From positions 1 through 64,000 of IMG/VR virus record IMGVR_UViG_3300021083_000196: a DNA stretch of 64,000 bases. One strand, written 5' to 3'. Below are positions 49,657 through 57,003 of the stretch, one piece after another (position 1 is the stretch's first letter; each line of letters begins with the position of its first letter). The notes beneath the pieces are model-generated. The model saw nothing but the letters and a program-made list of their open reading frames with translations. It was not told where the DNA came from and searched no databases. Source of the stretch: a virus. Both the position numbers and the translations under genes were made by a program.

Positions 49657-49813
49657 AGAAGATTTCTCGGATGCCGCGCCGGATGTCATGTCGATGCCGG
49701 TGGCTCAACAAAAGGCTGCCGGTCAAGAGATGTTGAAAGGGCAATGCCCTAACCTCAATGCCGTGGCCAACCTTTGTCTGGTGACTTTAGACGAAGCACG
49801 TGCAGAGAAATAA
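49580..49813 (+). CDS. Outer-membrane spanin lipoprotein (Rz1-like)
   Basis: 77 residues, GTG start. Signal peptide with lipobox LLTACS (lipidated Cys17), then a short soluble part with two Cys. Overlaps the i-spanin by 77 nt in another frame. Together they would fuse inner and outer membranes in the last step of lysis, which implies a Gram-negative host. Confidence 0.8.
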   Translation: MKYAIPLFLISVLLTACSTGPSSITKEDFSDAAPDVMSMPVAQQKAAGQEMLKGQCPNLNAVANLCLVTLDEARAEK

Positions 49814-50179
49814 AGCCGTACCGTAAAGCGCACCGGACAGGTATTCGCAGGTCGATGCCGTCCAGCTTTTATTCGCGTAGGCCAGCGGCAACAGCGCGGC
49901 CCCGAGCGGCGGGAACGTGATCAGACCCTTCAACCATAGCGGATGGTTATCAAACCCCATATTGGTGCCCGCAAAGGCCAGCCAGAAGGCAGTAAAGGCG
50001 CATCCTGAATCGATATAGATGTTTGTCGAGACCATGCCGTGCGCGGCCATGTAGGCGACGGCGGCAAAGGGAATGGCGCATAGGACGTTCCTGACTTGGC
50101 GGTTGATCCCCGTTGCGAGTTCTCCGCCATGTATGGCATAAGCTGCTGCACAGTACGGGATAAGAAGTAACCAGATCAT
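49787..50179 (-). CDS. Multi-span membrane protein
   Basis: 130 residues, about four hydrophobic segments (MIWLLLIPYCAAAYAI, VLCAIPFAAVAYMAAHGM, AFTAFWLAFAG, LITFPPLGAALLPLAYA). GGAG 6 nt before the ATG at 50179. Converges with the o-spanin gene, overlapping by 27 nt. Last gene of the leftward early region, behind its own operator (50219-50265). Superinfection exclusion is one possibility; unproven. Confidence 0.7.
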   Translation of the reverse strand: MIWLLLIPYCAAAYAIHGGELATGINRQVRNVLCAIPFAAVAYMAAHGMVSTNIYIDSGCAFTAFWLAFAGTNMGFDNHPLWLKGLITFPPLGAALLPLAYANKSWTASTCEYLSGALYGTALFLCTCFV

Positions 50180-50218
50180 TGAATGCTCCATAATTGTTAT
50201 TTTGTCTACGGTATATCA

Positions 50219-50265
50219 TACACAAAAATCGTTGTGTATTGTGAATGAAGTTTTATCGTACACAA
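50219..50265. promoter_or_regulatory. TACACAA operator cluster
   Basis: Inverted pair TACACAA (50219-50225) / TTGTGTA (50232-50238) and a third TACACAA (50259-50265), all between the 3' end of the leftward operon and the membrane-protein gene at 49787-50179. Three identical 7-mers in 47 bp suggest a dedicated regulator. Confidence 0.6.
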
Positions 50266-50266
50266 A

Positions 50267-50437
50267 TTATTGGTTACTGAGAAAGATAAAGTATTTCATG
50301 TGTGGCAGATGGACGTGACGTTCTTTTCCATCTTCCCAGAGGACAAAAACAGCCTCCCGATTTATGAAAGTATCGGTCTTTTTGGCGTTATTGATTTCGA
50401 GACGCATCAGTGCGGCCTCACGGTCGGCACGGCTCAT
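50267..50437 (-). CDS. Small hypothetical protein
   Basis: 56 residues, MSRADREAALMRLEINNAKK; helical start then a strand pair (AVFVLWEDGKERHVHL). ATGA overlap with the gene upstream. The longer frame on the opposite strand is rejected. Confidence 0.65.
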   Translation of the reverse strand: MSRADREAALMRLEINNAKKTDTFINREAVFVLWEDGKERHVHLPHMKYFIFLSNQ

Positions 50438-50664
50438 TCCCCATGCCTTTTAATTTCTTTTTTACAGTATAATTCAATAATACCTTCCGGTACTTCCTTA
50501 ACGATAAGGCCAACCGGTAAAATATTTTTTATATCCTGTAGGGATATAACTCTAGGCATCCCAAGTGATAATCTATGTAAGTTTATATGGAGATCGGGAC
50601 ATATAAACCGCGACAAGTTGTATCTGAAAACGTAACTATAATAACGAAATCTCTTACCCATCAT
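50434..50664 (-). CDS. Small basic protein
   Basis: 76 residues, Arg/Tyr-rich start, central RVISLQDIKNILPVGLIVKE strand-helix-strand. ATGA overlaps on both sides. Not recognised. Confidence 0.65.
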   Translation of the reverse strand: MMGKRFRYYSYVFRYNLSRFICPDLHINLHRLSLGMPRVISLQDIKNILPVGLIVKEVPEGIIELYCKKEIKRHGE

Positions 50665-51395
50665 AGCAGCCTCTCCTGAAAGTTCTCGACGGCCGACAAT
50701 ATCCGCTGGACCGCCATGTTGAAATATTTCTCATCCTTCTCGATGCCGATAAAGGCGCGTCCGGCGTGGACGGCGGCGACACCGGTGGTTCCGGATCCCA
50801 TGAATGGGTCCAGAACAATCTGTCCGCGTTCTGTACTTTGCTCGATATAATGTCGCATCAGCGGGACCGGTTTTTCTGTAGGATGGTCTGATACATCCAC
50901 CTGTGGACAACTAATGAGCTGTTTAGCTCCGCAATTAGTAACGTATTTTGCAGGAGTTTTATAGAACATCCCCGTGAATTCGCAGTTCTTCATGTACCAT
51001 CGATTAGGAGTGGCAGTCACCTTGTCCCATACCAGTAAGTTGTGAAATCCGAAACCGGCCGCCTCTGCTTCATTCATCATATTCGCGACATGCCTATTGT
51101 TGCACATAACGTATGCATGATTTCCGCTTATTAGGGCCTCATATAGCAACGGCATGAAGTCTGACCAGTCAATATCGCATGGAACAATTGAACCGCTGTT
51201 GTTGTACTCTCCATACCCAAAACATCCACCCATTTTTTTGGACTTGTCTTTTGGATTATTTCCCCCCGATGTCAGTTTATACGGCGGATCGACGAGAACT
51301 AGGTCCGCGCACTGGCCCAGCGTTGGCAGGATTTCTATGGTATCTCCGTGATAGAGGCGGCAGTTACCGATCTGAATGAATTTATTAACGTCCAT
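50661..51395 (-). CDS. DNA methyltransferase (third copy)
   Basis: 244 residues. LVLVDPPYKL (catalytic DPPY), HPTEKPVPLMRHYI, and DPFMGSGTTGVAAVHAG (SAM binding) give a beta-class N6-adenine or N4-cytosine methyltransferase. Start at 51395 overlaps the Phd-like gene by 11 nt. Divergent from the two at the left end. Confidence 0.92.
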   Translation of the reverse strand: MDVNKFIQIGNCRLYHGDTIEILPTLGQCADLVLVDPPYKLTSGGNNPKDKSKKMGGCFGYGEYNNSGSIVPCDIDWSDFMPLLYEALISGNHAYVMCNNRHVANMMNEAEAAGFGFHNLLVWDKVTATPNRWYMKNCEFTGMFYKTPAKYVTNCGAKQLISCPQVDVSDHPTEKPVPLMRHYIEQSTERGQIVLDPFMGSGTTGVAAVHAGRAFIGIEKDEKYFNMAVQRILSAVENFQERLL

Positions 51396-51561
51396 TTTTT
51401 TCCGTCCAGAGAGATGCATATGTTTCATGGGAAAGGAGAACACAGGCCGTTGACCTGTCAGCCTGCTTGTTACGGACGATTATCACTGGCCCAGATTTTG
51501 CTAAATTCATGTACTTTGCCGGTTCTTTTCTGAAATCGTATCTAGTTACAATCGTTATCAT
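51385..51561 (-). CDS. Orphan Phd/YefM-like antitoxin
   Basis: 58 residues: MITIVTRYDFRKEPAKYMNL then GPVIIVRNKQ and VLLSHETYASL, matching the N-terminal DNA-binding fold of Phd/YefM antitoxins, but shorter at the C-terminus where the toxin is normally bound. No Doc or RelE-like toxin follows; instead a methyltransferase overlaps. It may be a pure repressor or an anti-host-toxin factor. Confidence 0.7.
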   Translation of the reverse strand: MITIVTRYDFRKEPAKYMNLAKSGPVIIVRNKQADRSTACVLLSHETYASLWTEKNGR

Positions 51562-51571
51562 TTCTCTCCCC

Positions 51572-51883
51572 TTATTTAAAAACAAGCACGCGCGGCCGGT
51601 TCTTTATTCTGAATCCCTGCCTGCGATTGGCCTCAATCTCTATCTCGAATGGTTTTAACAATTCTCTGGCTTTCATCATTAACGTGGTGAGTATGGTATC
51701 GTAAGGCGGGTTTGATGTATATTCGGCCGGATAAAGCCAATCATAGATTTCATGGCGCGTAACCCAGTCATGTCTCAGCATAAGAATTTCTATTACCTTG
51801 CAGTGCTTCGCGAACTTGTAAGTGTAGGAAAGGTTTTCCCCATTGATGGCTATGCCGTATCTGTCAATGGTGCAGGTGTTCAA
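51572..51883 (-). CDS. OmpR-type winged-helix regulator
   Basis: 103 residues, probably TTG start with AAGGG upstream. Strand start, then RHDWVTRHEIYDWLYP, DTILTTLMMKARELLKPF, and EIEANRRQGFRIK, the wing of OmpR/PhoB-type DNA-binding domains. No receiver domain. Likely a phage transcription regulator. Confidence 0.75.
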   Translation of the reverse strand: MNTCTIDRYGIAINGENLSYTYKFAKHCKVIEILMLRHDWVTRHEIYDWLYPAEYTSNPPYDTILTTLMMKARELLKPFEIEIEANRRQGFRIKNRPRVLVFK

Positions 51884-51905
51884 GATATTCCCTTGGTCGG
51901 TGTAG

Positions 51906-52076
51906 TCACTTATTATTATTCTGCGCCTCTAAAATTATAAACGCAAGAGTATCCATGGGAATTATAACCTTATCTCCAATAAAACGAGCATCGCATTTTA
52001 ATATTTCAAGGTAATCAGATATTACGGTCATTTGTGCGATTTGAGTTCTTACCTGAACCAGTGTTTTTTCAATCAT
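51906..52076 (-). CDS. Small hypothetical protein
   Basis: 56 residues, MIEKTLVQVRTQIAQMTVIS; helix then strand-helix. GGAGGAAGAA precedes the ATG, which overlaps the upstream stop. Confidence 0.6.
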   Translation of the reverse strand: MIEKTLVQVRTQIAQMTVISDYLEILKCDARFIGDKVIIPMDTLAFIILEAQNNNK

Positions 52077-52225
52077 TTCTTCCTCCGTCTTTTATTCACC
52101 ATCTCCCTGCATCGACCGCATCTATAATACCCGCATGATGGCTCTGAACAATTTACACATCCACCTGTGGCGACACGATCTGCCCTATATTTTCTGTGCT
52201 GCGTTGTTTTTGGCATGGATGTCAT
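52073..52225 (-). CDS. Zinc-ribbon microprotein
   Basis: 50 residues, basic, with CVNCSEPSCGYYRCGRC, five Cys that can form a CxxC/CxxC zinc site, and a KRRRKK tail. ATGA overlap with the gene downstream. Likely nucleic-acid binding. Confidence 0.65.
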   Translation of the reverse strand: MTSMPKTTQHRKYRADRVATGGCVNCSEPSCGYYRCGRCREMVNKRRRKK

Positions 52226-52404
52226 TTAAATTCCTTACTAATCTTTTCTATTTTAACGTAATGAATTAACTGGTTTAAATGGTTGGTTGGGCTAACGCTT
52301 ATGTGCGTATGAACACCTATCGATTCGCCTTGCGCCATTGATTCATTAAGCTCGGCCACCGCTCGTTTTATACGTAGTGCCATTTCTGTGTCCGCGTCTG
52401 TCAT
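52222..52404 (-). CDS. Small hypothetical protein
   Basis: 60 residues, MTDADTEMALRIKRAVAELN; one long amphipathic helix and a strand region with His residues. AGGAAG before the start. Not recognised. Confidence 0.6.
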   Translation of the reverse strand: MTDADTEMALRIKRAVAELNESMAQGESIGVHTHISVSPTNHLNQLIHYVKIEKISKEFK

Positions 52405-52405
52405 T

Positions 52406-52579
52406 TCAATTCTTCCTAAACATTATTGTTAAAATCGCGCCTTTTACATGTCCCAGCGCATTAGATATTTCTTCCTCGTTAAACTCAGCATCTGCGGCAA
52501 TAAGAGCATCAACTATTATATTGCATAGCTCACGTTCTTTATCGGTTGCTGTGCGGAAACGGACGGAATCACTCATCAT
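52406..52579 (-). CDS. Small hypothetical protein
   Basis: 57 residues (56 if the second ATG, 52576, is used). Helical: TATDKERELCNIIVDALIAA, EEEISNALGHVKGAIL. ATGA overlap with the DUF551-like gene. Confidence 0.6.
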   Translation of the reverse strand: MMSDSVRFRTATDKERELCNIIVDALIAADAEFNEEEISNALGHVKGAILTIMFRKN

Positions 52580-52902
52580 ATTTTCTCCGGTGGCTCTGGA
52601 AGTGGTATAAAGTGACTGACATTCATGTTATTGGCAAAATTGTTTCCCCATCCTATTTGTTCATTACCAGACCACCAACCAACTGAAACTTTATTGCCAT
52701 CTCGATATAGGAGAATTACTGGGGTTCCATCCCTCGGAGCCGTATCAATCGTCTGCCACTTCTGCTCTGGTTGGAGGGCTTTTAATTCATCTTCTACAAT
52801 CCATGATGCGTCATACATTACAGTTGTGCCGTAATTTTTCTCCACGCGCTTGGCAATATTATTGGCTATATCAGATAAAGCTATTTTCTTCTCATCACTC
52901 AT
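52576..52902 (-). CDS. DUF551-like protein
   Basis: 108 residues. Helical first half, then WQTIDTAPRDGTPVILLYRD with a following VSVGWWSG, typical of the DUF551-like domain common in phage early genes. Role unknown. MSDEKK start has TTTTTCTCCG upstream on the + strand, i.e. CGGAGAAAAA on the coding strand. Confidence 0.7.
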   Translation of the reverse strand: MSDEKKIALSDIANNIAKRVEKNYGTTVMYDASWIVEDELKALQPEQKWQTIDTAPRDGTPVILLYRDGNKVSVGWWSGNEQIGWGNNFANNMNVSHFIPLPEPPEKI

Positions 52903-52903
52903 C

Positions 52904-53065
52904 TTATTTTTTCTCCGTTGTAAGCTTACCTGTTTTTTCAAATTTATTCACAGCCTCTGTTACATTACCATGGCGAGGACACACATTATCCTTCAATGAA
53001 AACCAGCATCTTCCTACTAAAATACCATCTCCTGTTCTTTCATTGATCGGGCAGTTACGTGTCAT
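52904..53065 (-). CDS. Small Cys protein, paralogue A
   Basis: 53 residues: CPINERTGDGILVGRCWFSL then VCPRHGNVTEAVNKFEKTGK. Clear paralogue of the gene at 53610 (RTGxGxLVGRCW..VCPxHGxxxxAxxxFxKTG). Three Cys and a His could bind metal. Start at 53065 follows AAGGGAAATAAG. Confidence 0.7.
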   Translation of the reverse strand: MTRNCPINERTGDGILVGRCWFSLKDNVCPRHGNVTEAVNKFEKTGKLTTEKK

Positions 53066-53066
53066 C

Positions 53067-53381
53067 TTATTTCCCTTCCGTGGCGATGGCTTCGGTGATT
53101 GTTGCAACATCTGCTGCGCGTTCTTTATGTGCTTTTTGTCTCGGCCTTCCCCTCGTTCCGTAATTATAGTCATTGGTTGACAGACGTTTTAAAGCTATCA
53201 AAGCCTTCGCATTATCCCCCTGCGCTGGCTGTTGGGCTGCGCGGATATGGTTGATGAGGGTTTCTTTCGCCTGTTTTATTTCAGAAAATTGCATACAGTC
53301 AGCCGTTGAGATAAAAGACATTAAAGTATCAACAGCTTCCTCAACATCATCCGGCACACGCGGTATCTTATCTGCGGTCAT
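53067..53381 (-). CDS. Hypothetical protein with shared QGDNAKAL module
   Basis: 104 residues; acidic N-terminus, then IRAAQQPAQGDNAKALIALK, the same module as in the Lar-like gene at 5618, encoded by the identical 48-bp repeat (53199-53246). The rest is basic and unrelated. Confidence 0.65.
   Translation of the reverse strand: MTADKIPRVPDDVEEAVDTLMSFISTADCMQFSEIKQAKETLINHIRAAQQPAQGDNAKALIALKRLSTNDYNYGTRGRPRQKAHKERAADVATITEAIATEGK
53199..53246. repeat. 48-bp direct repeat, copy 2
   Basis: Identical to 5732-5779 in the same orientation; flanks differ. Confidence 0.9.
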
Positions 53382-53388
53382 TTTTAAT

Positions 53389-53613
53389 TCACCCTCTGAA
53401 AATCGTTAATAGCATCTTCCATGTACTTTGCAGCCGCCAGAGCCATTCTATAAAATGATGCACCAGCGTCTTTGTCTTGCAGTGATATTGCCTGCCAGCG
53501 AGCCTCTCAATACCCATAGCGGCCTCTGCCAGACGACAGGCCATTTCGTGAGCGTCCATCTGGGCGATATATTTATCGTACTGTTTCATCTCATCCTTGC
53601 GCTTATCGGTCAT
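53389..53613 (-). CDS. Hypothetical helical protein
   Basis: 74 residues; helical and charged, ending VHHFIEWLWRLQSTWKMLLT. ATGA overlap with the paralogue-B gene. Not recognised. Confidence 0.6.
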   Translation of the reverse strand: MTDKRKDEMKQYDKYIAQMDAHEMACRLAEAAMGIERLAGRQYHCKTKTLVHHFIEWLWRLQSTWKMLLTIFRG

Positions 53614-53795
53614 TTTAAACGCTCCTTTGTCAGTTCGCCCGTTTTCTTGAAGTGTTTTATTGCATCAGATATATCGCCATGTATAGGGCAGACTTTTGCC
53701 TGATAAAGCGTATGCCAACATCTTCCGACCAATACCCCGCCACCCGTGCGTTGATTGATAACACAATTATTTATGATGCCGACTTGCTTGCTCAT
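53610..53795 (-). CDS. Small Cys protein, paralogue B
   Basis: 61 residues, QRTGGGVLVGRCWHTLYQAK then VCPIHGDISDAIKHFKKTGE. Paralogue of 52904-53065; the two are separated by two unrelated genes, so duplication of a gene block or repeated acquisition is likely. Confidence 0.7.
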   Translation of the reverse strand: MSKQVGIINNCVINQRTGGGVLVGRCWHTLYQAKVCPIHGDISDAIKHFKKTGELTKERLK

Positions 53796-54437
53796 CTACT
53801 TCCCCTTCGCCAAAACTGCATCGAGGCTGGCGATGGCTTCACCAATTTTATTGTAAGATATTTCGTGTTTGTTTATGTCGTGTTCGTGCCAGTATTGGTA
53901 ATACTGCATTGCATCCCTCACCCCCTGCAACACCTCCCTCGGCACTGCAATGGTGTCGGCTGGTACGGGCGGGGTGCCCTGTTTTTTATATGCCTCAGTC
54001 TTGTGAAAGACTATATCGTTGGTATCAAACCCGTTATCAATATCTTCCTCTGTTGCCTCTACGCCTTCGATAATGCCGAGGTCAAGCATTTTATCCTGAA
54101 CATCCTGCATGTCGATGCTTCGGCTTTCGCAAAATAGCTCGTAAAGCCATTCTGTGAGATCAACAGCCATAGAACAAGTAACTGGCGGTTTGCGGGTTGC
54201 AGCTTCTTGTATTTCAAGCTTTTCACGCAGCGCGGCATTTTCATCTTCAAGCCTGCCATGAGCAGAAACCTCTTCATCAAAGCACCGTTTTAGCTCCACG
54301 CATTCGGTGGCGGCTTGGATAACAGTATTAAACGCTGACTTGAATGCAAAATCTCCGTCATTCTCAAGTATGCGTTTTAAATCTACGCGTAAATATTCGA
54401 TAGCCTCTTTCAAAACATCGTCTTTATCTGGGGTCAT
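53796..54437 (-). CDS. Early hypothetical coiled-coil protein
   Basis: 213 residues; a coiled coil (VELKRCFDEEVSAHGRLEDE then NAALREKLEIQEAA), an acidic middle and a helical end (MQYYQYWHEHDINKHEISY). Ea22-like phage early proteins have comparable composition; homology not certain. Confidence 0.6.
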   Translation of the reverse strand: MTPDKDDVLKEAIEYLRVDLKRILENDGDFAFKSAFNTVIQAATECVELKRCFDEEVSAHGRLEDENAALREKLEIQEAATRKPPVTCSMAVDLTEWLYELFCESRSIDMQDVQDKMLDLGIIEGVEATEEDIDNGFDTNDIVFHKTEAYKKQGTPPVPADTIAVPREVLQGVRDAMQYYQYWHEHDINKHEISYNKIGEAIASLDAVLAKGK

Positions 54438-54523
54438 TTCTTCTTACTCATACAATCACAATAACACTTGCGTTTCCAGCACCATTTCATGAATTTACCG
54501 CATAACGAACATATGGGTGGCAT
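54434..54523 (-). CDS. 29-residue Cys-rich microprotein
   Basis: MPPICSLCGKFMKWCWKRKC then YCDCMSKKK: six Cys in 29 residues, enough for one zinc site. Start overlaps the upstream TAA (TAATG) and stop overlaps the next ATG (ATGA), which argues for real translation. Confidence 0.55.
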   Translation of the reverse strand: MPPICSLCGKFMKWCWKRKCYCDCMSKKK

Positions 54524-54762
54524 TATTCGATCACCCTTATGCCGTTGGGATAATTCCACATGATATAGGCAGCATGGGAAAACTCTAACGGCGAAGGCTC
54601 TTTTGTAATTTGGTCAACCGTCACCACTTCCGGCACATTGTTGAGATAATCGCCTACAAGATGAAAACACTTATTAACGTGACTATCTGACATTCCCCAT
54701 TTTGCCTGTGTCATAGTTCCAATATCGTTCCAAGCCTCAATCGCCGCTTTTTTATCGGTCAT
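54523..54762 (-). CDS. Hypothetical protein
   Basis: 79 residues, MTDKKAAIEAWNDIGTMTQA, aromatic-rich C-terminus (YIMWNYPNGIRVIE). ATGA overlap upstream. Not recognised. Confidence 0.65.
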   Translation of the reverse strand: MTDKKAAIEAWNDIGTMTQAKWGMSDSHVNKCFHLVGDYLNNVPEVVTVDQITKEPSPLEFSHAAYIMWNYPNGIRVIE

Positions 54763-54956
54763 AACTTCTCCAATGCCTCAATAACAGAATCGATTGCTTC
54801 TTCTTGTGTCTGCCATCCATCAGGAGTGAAATAGTGCTTCTCATTCCAAGCCTTGACGCGCACACGCCTGAACCTTACGCAGATACGCTTTATAAATCTG
54901 GTCATCTTTTCCAGATGCTCCATCCCAGCAGGAACATTAGGAATCCGTATGACCAT
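54759..54956 (-). CDS. Hypothetical basic protein
   Basis: 65 residues from MVIRIPNVPAGMEHLEKMTR; basic middle (RFIKRICVRFRRVRVKAWNE) suggests nucleic-acid binding. Starts 10 nt after the HTH gene. Confidence 0.6.
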   Translation of the reverse strand: MVIRIPNVPAGMEHLEKMTRFIKRICVRFRRVRVKAWNEKHYFTPDGWQTQEEAIDSVIEALEKL

Positions 54957-54966
54957 AGTTCTAATG

Positions 54967-55350
54967 TCATTTTGGCAACTCGATAAACGCGAATCCGCCT
55001 GCACCGATATCGACCATGCTCTGGATCATCTTCATGAGTTTCAGATCACCGGTGACGAATGCACATACAGGTTTAGTCGCATTGACTTTAGCGATCTCTC
55101 CGTAAGTGGTCTGCCAGATCAATTCACAGGCCATCTCGACGACTTTGCGGCAGTCGCCATCACCGTTGAGGATCGATGATACACCGCTTGGGGTATAGCC
55201 GATAGCCTCGGCGATTTCGTTGGCCTTCATTCGTGTGGCCAGCTTACGCAGGTATACCGGTTCAACTTTGGTGAAGTTCTTGGATGGCTCGATAATTTCT
55301 TCTTCGAGATCGGACAGGGGACGGCTTTTCAGTTCAGTTACTTTAGACAT
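54967..55350 (-). CDS. HTH-containing regulator
   Basis: 127 residues. LATRMKANEIAEAIGYTPSG VSSILNG is a helix-turn-helix of Xre/sigma-like type; the C-terminal half (CAFVTGDLKLMKMIQSMVDI) is unassigned. Overlaps the Lar-like gene by 8 nt. Confidence 0.7.
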   Translation of the reverse strand: MSKVTELKSRPLSDLEEEIIEPSKNFTKVEPVYLRKLATRMKANEIAEAIGYTPSGVSSILNGDGDCRKVVEMACELIWQTTYGEIAKVNATKPVCAFVTGDLKLMKMIQSMVDIGAGGFAFIELPK

Positions 55351-55519
55351 GTTGTTCTCCTTGTGTTGTACGTTGGTTCCATTTTTCGCGGGTAGTTTTT
55401 AGTTCGTAGGCCGGACACTGAGTGATACCGCAACCGTATAAGTTCTCACCCAGCCACTCAATTTTCTTTTGTGCTGGTTTACCACAGAACGGGCATGATT
55501 TCAGTTCAGTGTCTGACAT
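55343..55519 (-). CDS. Lar-like zinc-ribbon protein
   Basis: 58 residues: LKSCPFCGKPAQKKIEWLGE, then GCGITQCPAYEL and EKWNQR, the Lar pattern (two Cys pairs plus W-N-R). A second Lar-type gene beside the one at 5618. Might counter restriction. Confidence 0.72.
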   Translation of the reverse strand: MSDTELKSCPFCGKPAQKKIEWLGENLYGCGITQCPAYELKTTREKWNQRTTQGEQHV

Positions 55520-55582
55520 TACGTTATCTCTCTTGTTGGGTGGCCCGAGAGGATCTACTAATTTTCCCTCGGGCCATAGTTG

Positions 55583-56515
55583 TTATCCGGCGGCCTTCTG
55601 TGCATCGGCTACCTTGGCTACGTTCTTCCACGTCTCCCAGTATGACCGGATCGATTCTTTAACTTCAGGTGCCAGTGCATCCTTCCATGCCGTCAATGCG
55701 GCCAGACCTTTTTCGGAAGCCTGATTACCTGCATTGATAGTCTCTTGGGAGGCCGCTACAGCGGTCGTAGCAGGTGCCGCTCCACCACGCGCCCATTCTG
55801 CGAGAGTACGGCCAGATTCCTCTGTAATGGGCTTATCTAGGGCAAAAAACTTCTTATGCTGCTGTTGGAGCTTAATCGGTTTCGGAATACCAGGCGCATC
55901 GGCGGTCAGCAAGAAGCTGGTCGTCAACTCGAAGGGGAGGTTTTTCTCACAGACCGGTATCCAGCCGTCAAGGCCGGTTAAGCTTTGCTTGGGCACGATC
56001 TTCATCTTTCCGTCTTCCTTGATCATCTCGATCTTGGGTTCGGCGCGGAAGCACAGGATGACGTGGGCATTGACCCTCAGAAGTCTTTGGACGAACCCTT
56101 TATGGGCCATCTTCGGTTTAATCCATGCCGCCATTTTGCAGGCTTCACGTTTTTTGTAATCGCTTCCGGCCATGCGGGTGAGTTCTTCTTCCTGCCAGTC
56201 AAGGATTGATGACCAGATATGCGAGGTGCTATCGACGACGATCACCGGAAACTTTGCCTTATCCAGCGTCTCGATGGCATCGATGTACTGGTCGGGACGG
56301 AAAGGTTCCTTGATTTCTCCGTGCTCGAATTTGAACTCGTCGGCGTAGTGCTTGGCGCGTCCGTTCTCGGTATCGATAACCGCGAAGGCTTTACCGCCCG
56401 ACATGCCAGAGGCAAGGCGCATGGCGGTATAAGTTTTCCCAGAGCCTGTCCCACCGGCCAGACCGATGAGTAGGGGGATTTGTTCGCGGACGGCTGGTTT
56501 GTATTTGAAGGTCAT
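55583..56515 (-). CDS. Sak4-like RecA-type ATPase
   Basis: 310 residues. GLAGGTGSGKTYTAMRLASG (Walker A at 21-28), AVIDTENGRA, PVIVVDSTSHIW (Walker B), VNAHVILCFRAEPK. Phage Sak4-type single-strand annealing/recombination ATPase (AAA_24-like). Last 80 residues are an Ala-rich low-complexity tail. With the nearby exonuclease it forms a recombination pair. Confidence 0.88.
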   Translation of the reverse strand: MTFKYKPAVREQIPLLIGLAGGTGSGKTYTAMRLASGMSGGKAFAVIDTENGRAKHYADEFKFEHGEIKEPFRPDQYIDAIETLDKAKFPVIVVDSTSHIWSSILDWQEEELTRMAGSDYKKREACKMAAWIKPKMAHKGFVQRLLRVNAHVILCFRAEPKIEMIKEDGKMKIVPKQSLTGLDGWIPVCEKNLPFELTTSFLLTADAPGIPKPIKLQQQHKKFFALDKPITEESGRTLAEWARGGAAPATTAVAASQETINAGNQASEKGLAALTAWKDALAPEVKESIRSYWETWKNVAKVADAQKAAG

Positions 56516-57003
56516 TTTATTTTCCTTTTAAAATTTGTTCTCGAAAACTTTCCGTGAAACTTTAACGATGCTGTATCATATGCGATAGCAGCATCTTTCT
56601 CTTTTTTGTAAAAACCAAGATGTATTAGTTTCTTTCTACATGAGATTCTTGCTTGCCATTTATCGTGATGAATATGCCAAGATACACCTTTGTATTTGCT
56701 GGTTTTATTTTTTCTAGGTTTTCTATTCATCCCGTTTTGTGACTTAGATGAAATTCTAAGATTTGACCTAGTATTGTTAAATCCATTCATATCTATATGG
56801 TCTACCTCTTTATCGCTTGGAGCTTTTGTTATTATCCTGTGCATCATAACTAATTTTCTTTTTCTGTTTTTGCACTCCAAAATCTTTTCATTGCGGCAAG
56901 CATATCCATCGGCATGTGTATGCCAATTCCACTGTGCAAGAAAATCATAGTCTTGGTCATCGACTATCGCGAATTTACCTTTAGTTAGGGATATTAACTT
57001 CAT
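56512..57003 (-). CDS. HNH-AP2 homing endonuclease
   Basis: 163 residues. HNH half with KEVDHIDMNGFNNTRSNLRI, AP2 half with SKYKGVSWHIHHDKWQARIS and LGFYKKEKDAAIAYDTASLK. AT-rich. Sits exactly between exonuclease and Sak4-like genes, overlapping both by 4 nt (ATGA). Paralogue of 44420 and 59866. Confidence 0.92.
   Translation of the reverse strand: MKLISLTKGKFAIVDDQDYDFLAQWNWHTHADGYACRNEKILECKNRKRKLVMMHRIITKAPSDKEVDHIDMNGFNNTRSNLRISSKSQNGMNRKPRKNKTSKYKGVSWHIHHDKWQARISCRKKLIHLGFYKKEKDAAIAYDTASLKFHGKFSRTNFKRKIK

Noticed and set aside
50270-50635. 121-codon + strand frame
   Set aside because: It lies antisense to two coupled leftward genes (50267-50437 and 50434-50664) and has no Shine-Dalgarno.
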